Shown here: positions 1 to 7,575 of the stretch, in pieces
Layout of the letters: every line of letters begins with the position of its first letter
Position numbering within the stretch: position 1 is the stretch's first letter
Assembly (NCBI GenBank): GCA_028870845.1
Contig: JAGWOR010000016.1
Span: 1 to 50,295 of the forward strand
DNA: 50,295 nt
Direction of reading: 5' to 3'
Origin: Gammaproteobacteria bacterium
GTDB taxonomy: Bacteria > Pseudomonadota > Gammaproteobacteria > Natronospirales > REEB76
Made by a program: the position numbers and the translations under genes
The notes under the pieces: model-generated
What the model was told of the DNA's origin: nothing
Seen by the model: the letters and a program-made list of their open reading frames with translations, nothing else
Databases searched by the model: none

Positions 1-575
1 ACAGTTACGGAAACGTGCTGCACAAGTCGTACGATAAGGATACCGCTAGTGGTATCCGTGTTAAAACCACAAATTACGAAATTTCACCACCCGACATTAA
101 GAACTGGTGGCTGGATAAGGTTGATGCGAAGGAAGTATGGGTTGCATCCACCCATGAAACATCATCTGCAAGCAAGCATGCAAGTGATGAAGGTGTGGGT
201 TCTTCGCTCACAGATACCTATTATAAATACAACCAGTACCGTCAGGTCACCAGCAAGGCGGTAAATGGCCCGGACCCATATATTGAAGTGACACTCTATA
301 CATATGAAAAAAACCCGAAGCTGGCGGATTATGGGGAATTGGTAAAAATACAATATGCGGCGGTGCGCAAAAGCGATAATGCGGAATTCATGCTGGATAC
401 TCGCACAGTCGGGTATACGCCGGATGGATATTTTATTTCTTCAGTTAAGGATGCAAATGACGGCGCCACGACGTACCGCGTGGATCCAGCCACCGGCAAC
501 AATCTTTCAAAGACATCTCCGAACGGTGCGGTGACCAAATATAAATACGACGTTTTCGGTAACCCAGTACAGTAG
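1..575 (+). CDS. RHS/YD-repeat protein, 3' fragment
   Basis: The frame is open from the left edge (first full codon at base 3), so the gene starts outside the window. The translation shows YD-repeat signatures of the RHS family: YGNVLHKSYDKDT at the edge, GYFISSVKDANDG in the middle and YKYDVFGNPVQ just before the TAG. RHS proteins form secreted shells around C-terminal toxins. Here the frame stops inside what should be one more repeat. No RHS core end and no toxin tip follow, and the next 115 bases do not continue the family in the frames I read. The stretch is visibly AT-richer than the following genes. It is probably a truncated remnant of a polymorphic-toxin locus, though an unusual natural end cannot be excluded. 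Confidence 0.7.
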   Translation, partial: SYGNVLHKSYDKDTASGIRVKTTNYEISPPDIKNWWLDKVDAKEVWVASTHETSSASKHASDEGVGSSLTDTYYKYNQYRQVTSKAVNGPDPYIEVTLYTYEKNPKLADYGELVKIQYAAVRKSDNAEFMLDTRTVGYTPDGYFISSVKDANDGATTYRVDPATGNNLSKTSPNGAVTKYKYDVFGNPVQ

Positions 576-692
576 TGCAACAGGAAACAAGCACGCGTAT
601 ATCACATGAGCGGTAATCACGCTGTTTAATCCGCTACCACCAGCATAATCGATAATGGGGCTGCGACAGGCATAAGCCATTCACCGATTAAG

Positions 693-1217
693 TCAGTCAC
701 CCTGCTTTTGGCGGATAGTAAACACGTGATAGGCGATGGCATCCCAGGCATTGTGGATGCCGGTGAACAGCAGGATCAGGGCCACGGCGCCCGCGCCGAA
801 CAGCGCGTCACCCAGGTTGATGAAGGCCGCTGGCGCCGAACTCGCCAGTGCCAGGTAGGCCAGAGCCGGCAGCCAGATGTGGAACAGCTGGTCCTCGAAC
901 ACCGGTTGGTAGGCGGTCTGCCGGCGCATGCGCCGGGCCACCACCACCACATAGATCAGTCCCGCCAGACCCATCAGCCCCCAGAGCATGGTCAGCGGGA
1001 TGATGGTGTGCCAGGGCACGCGCAGCAGCGCCGCCAGCAGCAACACCGCAGAGAAGTGCACGATGGTCGGGTTCGCAAAAGCACTGCCGGCTTCGGCGGC
1101 GCCCTTGGGCGGGTGTTCGGCGATGAGGGTCAGGACCACAAACTGTAAACCGATCAGGGCGCCGGCCGCCGGCCCGACGATCAGGTAAAAGCTCTCCCAT
1201 TCCGTGAGTGCATGCAT
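693..1217 (-). CDS. Small integral membrane protein, unknown function
   Basis: 174 residues with about five hydrophobic helices (near 10-33, 52-67, 71-94, 112-130 and 137-156) and a basic loop RRMRRQ around residue 95, so it is an inner-membrane protein. The ATG at 1217 has a strong ribosome site (GGAGG, 8 bases upstream). I do not recognise a named family and see no catalytic motif. The acidic residues near the N-terminus and the charged tail RQKQGD are probably cytoplasmic or loop segments. It stands alone: the gene to its right on the same strand ends 84 bases upstream, so co-transcription with the methyltransferase is possible but not shown. Confidence 0.75.
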   Translation of the reverse strand: MHALTEWESFYLIVGPAAGALIGLQFVVLTLIAEHPPKGAAEAGSAFANPTIVHFSAVLLLAALLRVPWHTIIPLTMLWGLMGLAGLIYVVVVARRMRRQTAYQPVFEDQLFHIWLPALAYLALASSAPAAFINLGDALFGAGAVALILLFTGIHNAWDAIAYHVFTIRQKQGD

Positions 1218-1301
1218 GTGGTTATCCTCCCTGGCCGGCTAGCGTGATTATCACCCTGATTGGCCCGCAATAGCCAAGTCATGCCATCGTCCCAGCTTGT
1301 T

Positions 1302-1916
1302 TCAGGGCCGGAATTCAAACATCGAGTACTGGAACTGCTGGATCCGGCCGGCTGGCGTTTGATGCGCCTCGCTGCGTTGGCGACTCAAACGGAATCCGGA
1401 TCCCAGTTCCGCGGCCAGGCTTTCGGGTGAATAACGCTGTACCGGCAGGCCGCTGCAGCGTTCCGGGCCGTGCAAATCAAAGCTCGCGAGGATGGCGCTG
1501 CCGCCGGATGCCAGTGCTGCCTGCAGATTTTCACGATAGGCCTTGCGGTCGGACGCCTCGGTGAGAAAGTGGAACACCGCCCGGTCGTGCCACAGCCGGT
1601 ATTGGCGCGCGGGTTTCCAGATTGTGACGTCGTCAACGATCCAATGTACCCGGCTGGCCGCAGCACCAAGACGCATGCGTGTGATTTGCAGTGCCGGTTC
1701 AGCGATGTCCAGTAGCGTGAGATCGCTGAAACCTTCCGCCAGCAGCTGATCCGCCAGACGCGAAACACCGGCGCCCACGTCCATGATGGCGTCGGTCTTC
1801 GAAAGCCCCGCCGCGTGGATCAGTTGCAGGGAAATTTCCGGCTGCGGCTGGAACCAGCTCAGGCTGTGTTCCGGCTTGTGCCGGTAGACGTCTTCCCAAT
1901 GCTGTTTACGGTCCAC
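1302..1916 (-). CDS. Class I SAM-dependent methyltransferase
   Basis: Cytosolic Rossmann-fold methyltransferase. After the N-terminal DRKQHWEDVY come motif I (AIMDVGAGVSRLADQL), the acidic end of strand 2 (LTLLDIAEPAL) and the motif IV region (YRLWHDRAVFHFLTE). This pattern is shared with a common family of roughly 200-residue methyltransferases whose substrate is unknown to me. I place the start at the GTG at 1916 because family members usually begin right before DRKxHWE. The same frame is open to a TTG at 1949. An ATG with a better ribosome site lies near 1959 but in another frame. The gene is divergent from the SOS polymerase gene. Confidence 0.8.
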   Translation of the reverse strand: MDRKQHWEDVYRHKPEHSLSWFQPQPEISLQLIHAAGLSKTDAIMDVGAGVSRLADQLLAEGFSDLTLLDIAEPALQITRMRLGAAASRVHWIVDDVTIWKPARQYRLWHDRAVFHFLTEASDRKAYRENLQAALASGGSAILASFDLHGPERCSGLPVQRYSPESLAAELGSGFRLSRQRSEAHQTPAGRIQQFQYSMFEFRP

Positions 1917-2078
1917 GTGCGGCCTGGTGTTTTTGCGGCAGCGGTGCAAGATAAGCCATCAAAATCTCCCGGGTCGAACCCCATAGGGTTGGACGATTCC
2001 CGCATTCTATTCCCCACCCGCCGGCACCCGCAGCGCGCCTGCATGACCCATATGCGGCAAGTGTTCCACGGCCGAGCC

Positions 2079-2113
2079 TTGACCTGTCCCAATAACTGTA
2101 TAAATATCCAGTC
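2079..2113 (+). promoter_or_regulatory. LexA (SOS) box overlapping a sigma-70 promoter
   Basis: AACTGTATAAATATCCAGT contains CTG-N10-CAG (2096-2111) with an AT-alternating centre, very close to the E. coli LexA consensus (known: TACTG-TATATATATA-CAGTA). A TTGACC -35 hexamer at 2079-2084 and TAAATA at about 2101-2106 (16-base spacer) would place the -10 inside the box, so LexA binding would block the polymerase. The box ends 29 bases before the ATG at 2141 of the Y-family DNA polymerase. The position and the downstream gene support a genuine SOS operator. Confidence 0.8.
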
Positions 2114-2140
2114 TCCTCGTACACTGCCTGAGCCGGTTGC

Positions 2141-3376
2141 ATGTCTGCTTTTAGCCCACTCCGCTGGCCCCGCGCCGTCGCCCTCATCGACATGAACGCC
2201 TTCTTCGCCAGCATCGAACAGCGGGATTTCCCGGAACTCCAGGGCCGTCCCGTGGGCGTCACCAACGGCATGACCGGCACCTGCATCATCACCAGCTCCT
2301 ACGAGGCCCGCCGCCGCGGCATCCAGACCGGCATGCGCGTGAAACAGGCCCGGCGCCTGTGCCCGGAGTTCGTGCAGCGTCCGGCCCGCCCCGAGCGCTA
2401 TGCCCAGGTTTCCACCGCCATCATGCAGGCGCTGCAGGAAATCACCCCGCAGGTGGAAGTGTTTTCCGTGGACGAGGCCTTCCTGGAACTGACCGACTGC
2501 CAGGATGCCTTCGGCACTCCGGTGGCCATGGCGCGCCGCGCCCGCAACGTGGTGTTCCGGGTCTCGGGCCTGCAGTGCAGCATCGGCGTATCGGGTGACA
2601 AGACCACCGCCAAGCATGCTGCCAAGCTGCACAAGCCCGACGGCTTCACGGTGATCCCGCCGTGGGAAGCGCGCGCGCGCTTGCATCATGTGCCGCTCAC
2701 GCAGCTGTGCGGCATCAAGCAGGGCATCGGTGGATTCCTGGCGCAACGCGGCATCCATACCTGCGGCGACATGCAGCGCCTGCCCATCAGCGTGCTGGCG
2801 CAGCGCTTCGGCAATCCCGGCCGGCGCATCTGGCTCATGGCCCAGGGGCTGGATCCGGAACCGGTGCACACCACAGTGCCGCCGCCCAAGAGCATCGGCC
2901 ACGGCAAGATCATGCCGCCGGCCACCCGCGACCGGCGGGTGCTGGCCACCTACCTGCTGCACATGGCGCAAAAAGTCGGCGCGCGGTTGCGCCAGCATCA
3001 GCTGCAGGCCCAGACGTTCTTCATCGGCTTGTTGAGCGACGGCGGCTATGTGGCGCATAAATTCAGGAGCGTGCGCGCCACCGACGACAGCCGCGAAATC
3101 TACGCACTCTGCAAGGACTATCTGGCGCGTTACTGGAGCGGCTGGGGTGCGCACCAGGTGCAGGTCACCGCCCTGGATCCGCGTCCGGCCGATGTCCAGC
3201 AAGACCTGTTCTTCCACAGGGATGAGCGGCTCGCACGGTTGAACACGGTGATGGACGCCGTCAACGCGCGATACGGCGAGTTCACCCTGGCACCCGCGCC
3301 GTTGCTGCTGCGCAGCAACATGCCCAACGTGATCGCGCCGGCCTGGAAACCCTACGGCCACCGCCAGACCATCTGA
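2141..3376 (+). CDS. Y-family (DinB/UmuC-type) translesion DNA polymerase
   Basis: 411 residues. The N-terminus ALIDMNAFFASIEQRD (residues 14-29) gives the first catalytic Asp (D17). FSVDEAFLEL (109-117) gives the invariant D111-E112 pair, and CSIGVSGDKTTAKHAAKLHK is the palm/fingers signature. A helix-hairpin-helix region and a little-finger domain follow (KIMPPATRDRRVL onward). The family copies damaged DNA with low fidelity after replication blocks. The sequence is Pol IV-like, but it is longer than E. coli DinB (351) and divergent, so I give no symbol. The LexA box directly upstream indicates induction by DNA damage. The stop is only 2 bases from the next gene, which implies one transcript with the SRAP-like protein. 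Confidence 0.92.
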   Translation: MSAFSPLRWPRAVALIDMNAFFASIEQRDFPELQGRPVGVTNGMTGTCIITSSYEARRRGIQTGMRVKQARRLCPEFVQRPARPERYAQVSTAIMQALQEITPQVEVFSVDEAFLELTDCQDAFGTPVAMARRARNVVFRVSGLQCSIGVSGDKTTAKHAAKLHKPDGFTVIPPWEARARLHHVPLTQLCGIKQGIGGFLAQRGIHTCGDMQRLPISVLAQRFGNPGRRIWLMAQGLDPEPVHTTVPPPKSIGHGKIMPPATRDRRVLATYLLHMAQKVGARLRQHQLQAQTFFIGLLSDGGYVAHKFRSVRATDDSREIYALCKDYLARYWSGWGAHQVQVTALDPRPADVQQDLFFHRDERLARLNTVMDAVNARYGEFTLAPAPLLLRSNMPNVIAPAWKPYGHRQTI

Positions 3377-3378
3377 AC

Positions 3379-3786
3379 ATGTGCGTGGGCGTGCACTACA
3401 CCCTCGGCAGCCGCGAGCTGCGGGTGCTGTTTGCCGACCGCAACGCCCAGCTGCCGGTGTCCACCCGCGACGGCATGGTGCTGATGCCCTGGGGGCGCCG
3501 GCCGCGGCAGGCCGGCCGGCTGCCGCTGGGCGGCTGTGCCTTTCTGGACGCCGTCCACGCCGGCAACTGGGACCGCTACCGGCCCAAGGCAGTGCGCCTG
3601 TGGGTGCGGAGTTTCGCCGAGCAGGACGTGGAAGGCCGGGTGCACTGGCATGAGCTCACCGCCGGCAAATGGATCAAGGGGCTGGTGGCCCGGGACGCAG
3701 CCGAACGCCGGGTGTACGTGGTCACGCTCACACCGGTGCTGGCGGAAACCCCCTACGAACGCTGGCCCTGCATCCACAGCGGCTAG
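3379..3786 (+). CDS. Small SRAP-like (YedK/HMCES-type) protein in SOS operon
   Basis: 135 residues beginning M-C2, as SRAP proteins do; in that family Cys2 forms a crosslink to abasic sites in single-stranded DNA. MVLMPWGRRPRQ resembles the WGLxP segment, and VYVVTLTPVLAETPYERWP resembles the final TTxAN...IHxRMP strand. Two things are odd. It is much shorter than usual (about 220), and the position I align with the catalytic His of IHxRMP reads Tyr (PYERWP). It follows the Y-family polymerase by 2 bases and should share its LexA-controlled promoter, which fits a DNA-damage role. The assignment rests on motif reading only. An unrelated small Cys2 protein is the main alternative. Confidence 0.55.
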   Translation: MCVGVHYTLGSRELRVLFADRNAQLPVSTRDGMVLMPWGRRPRQAGRLPLGGCAFLDAVHAGNWDRYRPKAVRLWVRSFAEQDVEGRVHWHELTAGKWIKGLVARDAAERRVYVVTLTPVLAETPYERWPCIHSG

Positions 3787-3832
3787 CGGCGTCCGTCAAA
3801 TCGACGCCCAGGTCACCCGCCGCGTACTGAAC

Positions 3833-4135
3833 TTATGACCCCGGATGCAACAGGTTTGGCATGGGATGTATTTCGAAACGGAAACCGGCGTTTGCCCTGA
3901 TTACCGGATCATTGTCGGCAAGCGGCCGGGCATCGGCGCCGTCTGCCAGGCGCACCACGGCGATACCGAAGCCTCCCTTGGGATCGGCCACCGGTCCGAA
4001 AGCCAGCACCAGGCCCTTGGCCATCAAGCCGCGCCAGTACAGGGAATGCGCCTGCATGAGTTCGGTTTCCGCCGCAGTGATGTCCGACATGAAATTGGGG
4101 CGTGGCGGGTGGAGTTTGCAAAAGAAATAGCGCAT
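3833..4135 (-). CDS. YciI-like protein
   Basis: 100 residues from the ATG at 4135, which has GAGGAG 8 bases upstream; a TTG at 4156 in the same frame is less likely. MRYFFCKLHPPRP begins the typical ferredoxin-like YciI fold, followed by the family His and Asp region (MQAHSLYWRGLMAKGLVLAF) and FGIAVVRLADGAD. Family members are small cytosolic dimers, some with dehydrochlorinase-like active sites, but most have no known substrate. The gene starts 10 bases after the GNAT gene stop on the same strand, and its ribosome site lies in the end of that gene, so the two are probably translated from one message. Confidence 0.75.
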   Translation of the reverse strand: MRYFFCKLHPPRPNFMSDITAAETELMQAHSLYWRGLMAKGLVLAFGPVADPKGGFGIAVVRLADGADARPLADNDPVIRANAGFRFEIHPMPNLLHPGS

Positions 4136-4145
4136 GCGGTTCTCC

Positions 4146-4769
4146 TCAATAGCCAAGCAATTGCAGCAGGTGGATTTTTACTGCCGGCCATTCCGATTCC
4201 ACGATTGAATAGCGGGCTGAATCCCGTGCAATGTGATCAGTGGCCAGCCGGTGTCCGCGTAAAATCCCCTCGAAGCTTGCACCGATGCGCGCGAGTGCCT
4301 TGCGCGACCGCTGGTTGCGGGCATCGGTGTGGAAGCAGACGCGCAGCATCCGCCAGGTTTCGAATGCATGGCTCAGCAACAGCAGTTTGGCTTCGGTGTT
4401 GGCGGCGGTGCAGATGGCTTGGCGTGTGAGCCAGGTGTAGCCGATTTCGCCGGCATCTGGCGCGGCCCGATGGCGGCGCGCATGGCCTTGCGGCCAGTTC
4501 CAGTACTCCAGGTCGAAGCAGCGCGTGGAGCCGATGACCGTACCGTCGGCTGTGCGCACGATGGCGAACGCCAGGGCGCTGCCCGCTTCACACCACGACC
4601 GGGCGGTCTCGATGTAGTCCAGGACCTGGATTCGGCCCTGCGGCACCATGCTCCATTGATAGAGACCGGGGTCAGCAGCTGCAGCGGCTATCAAGCCATC
4701 CGCATGCGCCGGCGCGAGCGGCTCGAGGCGCACCTGCCGGCCGCTGAGCACGGGATGGTCGGACTGCAT
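4146..4769 (-). CDS. GNAT-family N-acetyltransferase (RimJ/RimL type)
   Basis: 207 residues. The start MQSDHPVLSGRQVRLEPLAP, the strand WSMVPQG, the long helix before ALAFAIVRTADGTVIGSTRC and the late TEAKLLLLSHAFETWRMLRV match the RimJ/RimL-like acetyltransferase layout. NQRSRKALARIGASFEGIL corresponds to the conserved N-x-(R/A)S-x-x-(L/A)-x-x-x-G-F/A-x-x-E-G element. The role is acetyl transfer from acetyl-CoA to a protein N-terminus or small amine; the substrate cannot be told. It is first of a two-gene unit with the YciI-like gene, and its own promoter would lie in the 100 bases between it and fabB. Confidence 0.85.
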   Translation of the reverse strand: MQSDHPVLSGRQVRLEPLAPAHADGLIAAAAADPGLYQWSMVPQGRIQVLDYIETARSWCEAGSALAFAIVRTADGTVIGSTRCFDLEYWNWPQGHARRHRAAPDAGEIGYTWLTRQAICTAANTEAKLLLLSHAFETWRMLRVCFHTDARNQRSRKALARIGASFEGILRGHRLATDHIARDSARYSIVESEWPAVKIHLLQLLGY

Positions 4770-4816
4770 GGCTTAAGAATATACACCGGCGAGTGCGCTG
4801 TCATTACAGGACTTGC

Positions 4817-4838
4817 CGGAGGGCGGCGCCGCCCTCCG
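4817..4838 (-). terminator. 22-bp perfect palindrome after fabB
   Basis: A perfect inverted repeat with 11-base arms and no spacer (left arm CGGAGGGCGGC) lies 32 bases after the fabB stop, between two minus-strand transcription units. In RNA it would fold as a GC-rich hairpin with a tight loop. No T-run follows on the minus strand, so it may be a 3' end stabiliser or a factor-assisted terminator rather than a canonical intrinsic one. Confidence 0.5.
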
Positions 4839-4869
4839 AAACCATGACATGGTCAGTGCAACGTGGGTT

Positions 4870-6081
4870 TCAAACCGGGCGTTGGAATACCAGCGTGGCG
4901 TTGGTGCCGCCAAAACCGAAACTGTTGGACATCACGCAATTCAATGGCATGTATTCAGTCTGCTGCACGATATGCAGTCCCTTCGATTCGGGACACGGAT
5001 TTTCGATATTGATGGATGGCGCCATGAAACCCTTTTCCATCATCAACAGGCAGTAAATGGCCTCGTGCGCACCCGCCGCGCCCAGGGAATGTCCCGACAT
5101 GGATTTGGTGGAAGACACCGGCGGCGCCCGCTCGCCGAATACGTTTTTGATCGCCAGCAGTTCGACGGCATCCCCCGCCTGGGTTGAGGTACCGTGGGCA
5201 TTCAGGTAATCAACCGGCACCTGGACATGTTCAAGGGCCATGCGCATGCAGCGTTCCGCGCCCTCGCCCGAGGGCGTCACCATTTCACAACCGTCCGAGG
5301 TTGCGCCATAGCCGACGAGTTCCGCATAGATGTGCGCCCCCCGTTGGCGGGCCGCCTGCAGTTCCTCGAGCACCAGGATGCCGGCACCGCCGGCGATCAC
5401 GAAGCCGTCGCGCTGCACGTCAAACGGGCGTGAAGCCTGTGCCGGAGTCTGGTTGTAGCCCGAGGACAGCGCCCCCATGGCATCAAACAGGCAGCTCAGG
5501 CCCCAGTGCAGCTCTTCGCCGCCGCCGGCGAACATCACATCCTGGGCGCCCGAACGGATCAGGTCGGCCGCCGCGCCGATGCAGTGCGCGGATGTGGCGC
5601 AGGCGGAAGAAATTGAATAACTGATGCCCTTGATTTGAAACGCGGTGGCCAGTGTCGCCGAAACCGTGGAACACATGCAGCGCGAGACCATGTACGGGCC
5701 GATACGGCGTACCCCGCGGGATCGCAAGGTGTCGGCCGCCTCGATCTGGTTGGCGACTGAACCTCCGCCTGAACCCGCGATCACGCCCACCCGTGGCGTG
5801 TGAATCAAATCCGGAGTCAGCTTGGCATCATCGATTGCGTCACGCATGGCGACGTACGCGTAGGCAGCCGCATCTCCCATGAACCGCTTGAGCTTGCGAT
5901 CGATGACATTTTCCAGATCGATTTCCGGCCATCCCGCCAGCTGGCTGCGCAGGCCCAGGTCGGCGTACTCCTGCACATAGCGAATTCCTGAGCGCCCCTC
6001 GCGCAAAGCCGCTTCGACTTCTGCCTTGGAATTTCCCAGACACGAGACGATGCCCATGCCGGTCACTGCCACACGCCGCAT
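4870..6081 (-). CDS. fabB: 3-oxoacyl-ACP synthase I
   Basis: 403 residues, the usual length for KAS I (about 406). The Cys-His-His triad is visible: C161 in [12 protein letters not shown]296 in [10 protein letters not shown] and H331 in [14 protein letters not shown], with K326 and the glycine-rich end [14 protein letters not shown]. FabB condenses malonyl-ACP with acyl-ACP and is the isozyme needed to elongate the cis-3-decenoyl intermediate made by FabA. Its pairing with fabA 9 bases upstream supports KAS I over KAS II. The ribosome site TAGGGAA overlaps the fabA stop. It should be cytosolic and supply unsaturated fatty acids. Confidence 0.93.
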   Translation of the reverse strand: MRRVAVTGMGIVSCLGNSKAEVEAALREGRSGIRYVQEYADLGLRSQLAGWPEIDLENVIDRKLKRFMGDAAAYAYVAMRDAIDDAKLTPDLIHTPRVGVIAGSGGGSVANQIEAADTLRSRGVRRIGPYMVSRCMCSTVSATLATAFQIKGISYSISSACATSAHCIGAAADLIRSGAQDVMFAGGGEELHWGLSCLFDAMGALSSGYNQTPAQASRPFDVQRDGFVIAGGAGILVLEELQAARQRGAHIYAELVGYGATSDGCEMVTPSGEGAERCMRMALEHVQVPVDYLNAHGTSTQAGDAVELLAIKNVFGERAPPVSSTKSMSGHSLGAAGAHEAIYCLLMMEKGFMAPSINIENPCPESKGLHIVQQTEYMPLNCVMSNSFGFGGTNATLVFQRPV

Positions 6082-6090
6082 ATTCGTTCC

Positions 6091-6627
6091 CTACAGTGCG
6101 CCGGTATCGGTGAACAGCCCGACCCGCAGAGTGTTGGCTGTATATATCAGAGTTCCGTCGACCAGGACACGCCCATCGCCGACCCCCATGATGAGTTTGC
6201 GCTCGATGACGCGCGTGACATCGATTTGGTAGCAGACTTTGTGTGCCGTGGGCAGCACCTGGCCGGTGAAGCGGACTTCGCCGACGCCCAACGCACGGCC
6301 GCGGCCCGGATTGCCGCGCCAGCTCAGATAGAAGCCTAACAGCTGCCACAATGCATCCAGTCCCAGGCATCCCGGCATCACCGGGTCTGATTCGAAGTGA
6401 CAGGCAAAGAACCACAGATCAGGTGTGATATCCAGCTCGGCTTCGACGATGCCCTTTGAGTGACTGCCGCCATCCGCAGCAATCTGGGTGATGCGGTCAA
6501 ACATCAGCAGGTTAGGCAGGGGCAGCCGGCCGTTGCCAGGTCCGAACAGCTCACCATGGGCGCAGGCGATCAGCTCGTCGCGCGTATAGCTGGATTGTCT
6601 GGTTTCCTGAGCAGCAAGAGGTTGCAT
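6091..6627 (-). CDS. fabA: 3-hydroxydecanoyl-ACP dehydratase/isomerase
   Basis: 178 residues from the ATG at 6627 ([19 protein letters not shown]). The active-site stretch [20 protein letters not shown] carries His77 and Asp91, equivalent to the E. coli H70/D84 pair, followed by [13 protein letters not shown]. The enzyme dehydrates 3-hydroxydecanoyl-ACP and isomerises the trans-2 product to cis-3, the branch point to unsaturated fatty acids. The frame extends upstream but that extension overlaps the preceding gene and lacks family similarity. The ATG is 7 bases after the stop of the chorismate-mutase-like gene, and fabB follows by 9 bases, so this is the middle of a three-gene operon. Confidence 0.94.
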   Translation of the reverse strand: MQPLAAQETRQSSYTRDELIACAHGELFGPGNGRLPLPNLLMFDRITQIAADGGSHSKGIVEAELDITPDLWFFACHFESDPVMPGCLGLDALWQLLGFYLSWRGNPGRGRALGVGEVRFTGQVLPTAHKVCYQIDVTRVIERKLIMGVGDGRVLVDGTLIYTANTLRVGLFTDTGAL

Positions 6628-6634
6628 GCCGAGT

Positions 6635-7042
6635 TTACTTGGGGCGTGCCAATGGCAGCACAATGGCATTGTCGCCGGGCTCCACGTACTGGCGCAATAG
6701 CAGCAGGAACATATTCCGTACCAGCGCGGCATCCAAGCCGTTGTGCTGCGCCAGGCTGGCGGTCCGTTCCAGGATTTCCTGTTCCCGCTCTGGCGAATGC
6801 AGCGCCATTCCCTGTCCGGCCTTCAGCGCCAGCGCCTGCCGGCTCAGATGCATGCGTTTACCCATAAGCCTAACCATGGCGGCGTCGAGCGCGTCGATCT
6901 GGCTGCGGATTTGCGTCAAAGTCTGATCACATGGCGGCTGATGGGGCGGCTGGCCGCCGGCGCCGGCCCCGCCATGACCTGCGTCAACCCCATCATCGCG
7001 GGATTGCCGTATGTTTGCGTTTTCCGGTTTCTGGATGTGCAT
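6635..7042 (-). CDS. AroQ-fold chorismate-mutase-like protein
   Basis: An AroQ helical domain covers the C-terminal 90 residues: [20 protein letters not shown], then [34 protein letters not shown] and FLLLLRQY. Arg, Arg, Lys and Glu align with E. coli chorismate mutase R11, R28, K39 and E52. The Gln88 position appears to be Leu in FLLLLRQ, so catalysis is uncertain. Chorismate mutase makes prephenate; the same fold serves isochorismate-pyruvate lyases. The start is unclear: the ATG at 7042 lies base-to-base against the ubiT ATG and has no ribosome site. A TTG nearer the domain is possible, since residues before LTQIR are Gly/Pro-rich and unlike the family. First gene of the fabA-fabB unit. 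Confidence 0.75.
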   Translation of the reverse strand: MHIQKPENANIRQSRDDGVDAGHGGAGAGGQPPHQPPCDQTLTQIRSQIDALDAAMVRLMGKRMHLSRQALALKAGQGMALHSPEREQEILERTASLAQHNGLDAALVRNMFLLLLRQYVEPGDNAIVLPLARPK

Positions 7043-7564
7043 ATGCCGAAACAGATGGTTCAAAGTTCACCCGCCGCGGCTCAGCAACCCGCGGCTTTGA
7101 GGCTGGCGCGCCTGTTGGCGGGAGTTACCCGCAACGGTCCGGCCGCGGCCTGGTTTGACAGGCTGCTGGCGATGTTGGCGAACCGGGTATTTGCCCTGCC
7201 GCTGGCAAGCGGCGAGCTGGATTTCCTGAGCGAGCGCCGCCTGGCCGTGGAATTTGAGGACCTGGCGGTGTGCTGGGTGTTCAGCCTGCATGCCGGCAGC
7301 TTGCGGGTGCTCGACCGCCGCGCCCGTCCCGAAGTCAGCATCCGGGCGCGGCTCGCCGATTTCACGGCACTGGCCTTGCGGCGCGTGGACGCCGACAGCC
7401 TGTTTTTCCAGCAGCGGCTGGCAATCGACGGCGACGTGGCCCTGGGACTGATGCTGAAGAATTTTCTCGACGCCCTGGAACTGGACCAGCTTGCTTGGCC
7501 GGCGAAGTTCGCGCTGCTCGCGGGCGAGCGGCTGCTGTCCGACGCCCGGCGCACATCGGCCTGA
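7043..7564 (+). CDS. ubiT: Ubiquinone biosynthesis accessory factor UbiT (SCP2 domain)
   Basis: 173 residues, as E. coli UbiT (YhbT, 174). The core is an SCP2-type lipid-binding domain: ELDFLSERRLAVEFEDLAV, then VSIRARLADFTALALRRVDA and the most diagnostic part DSLFFQQRLAIDGDVALGL followed by KNFLDALELDQL. UbiT is needed with UbiU and UbiV for oxygen-independent ubiquinone synthesis and probably holds the prenylated precursor. It converges on ubiV, the two stops being 11 bases apart. I chose the ATG at 7043, which forms a CATATG with the ATG of the opposite gene. The frame is open further upstream, but that part lacks similarity. Confidence 0.9.
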   Translation: MPKQMVQSSPAAAQQPAALRLARLLAGVTRNGPAAAWFDRLLAMLANRVFALPLASGELDFLSERRLAVEFEDLAVCWVFSLHAGSLRVLDRRARPEVSIRARLADFTALALRRVDADSLFFQQRLAIDGDVALGLMLKNFLDALELDQLAWPAKFALLAGERLLSDARRTSA

Positions 7565-7575
7565 AGCGCCGGCAT

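Noticed and set aside
1950-1965. ATG with a good ribosome site just upstream of the methyltransferase (near 1959)
   Set aside because: It opens a different frame that stops after 17 codons; a frameshift would be needed, and the methyltransferase reading is complete from the GTG at 1916.
1859-3361. 500-residue minus-strand open frame across the polymerase gene
   Set aside because: It is the antisense shadow of the Y-family polymerase: no recognisable domain, repetitive His/Ala/Arg-rich composition, and the plus-strand gene has all catalytic motifs.
6900-7043. FNR-like site upstream of ubiT
   Set aside because: TCAAAGTCTGATCA has the half-sites in the wrong orientation and spacing; no TTGAT-N4-ATCAA type match was found.
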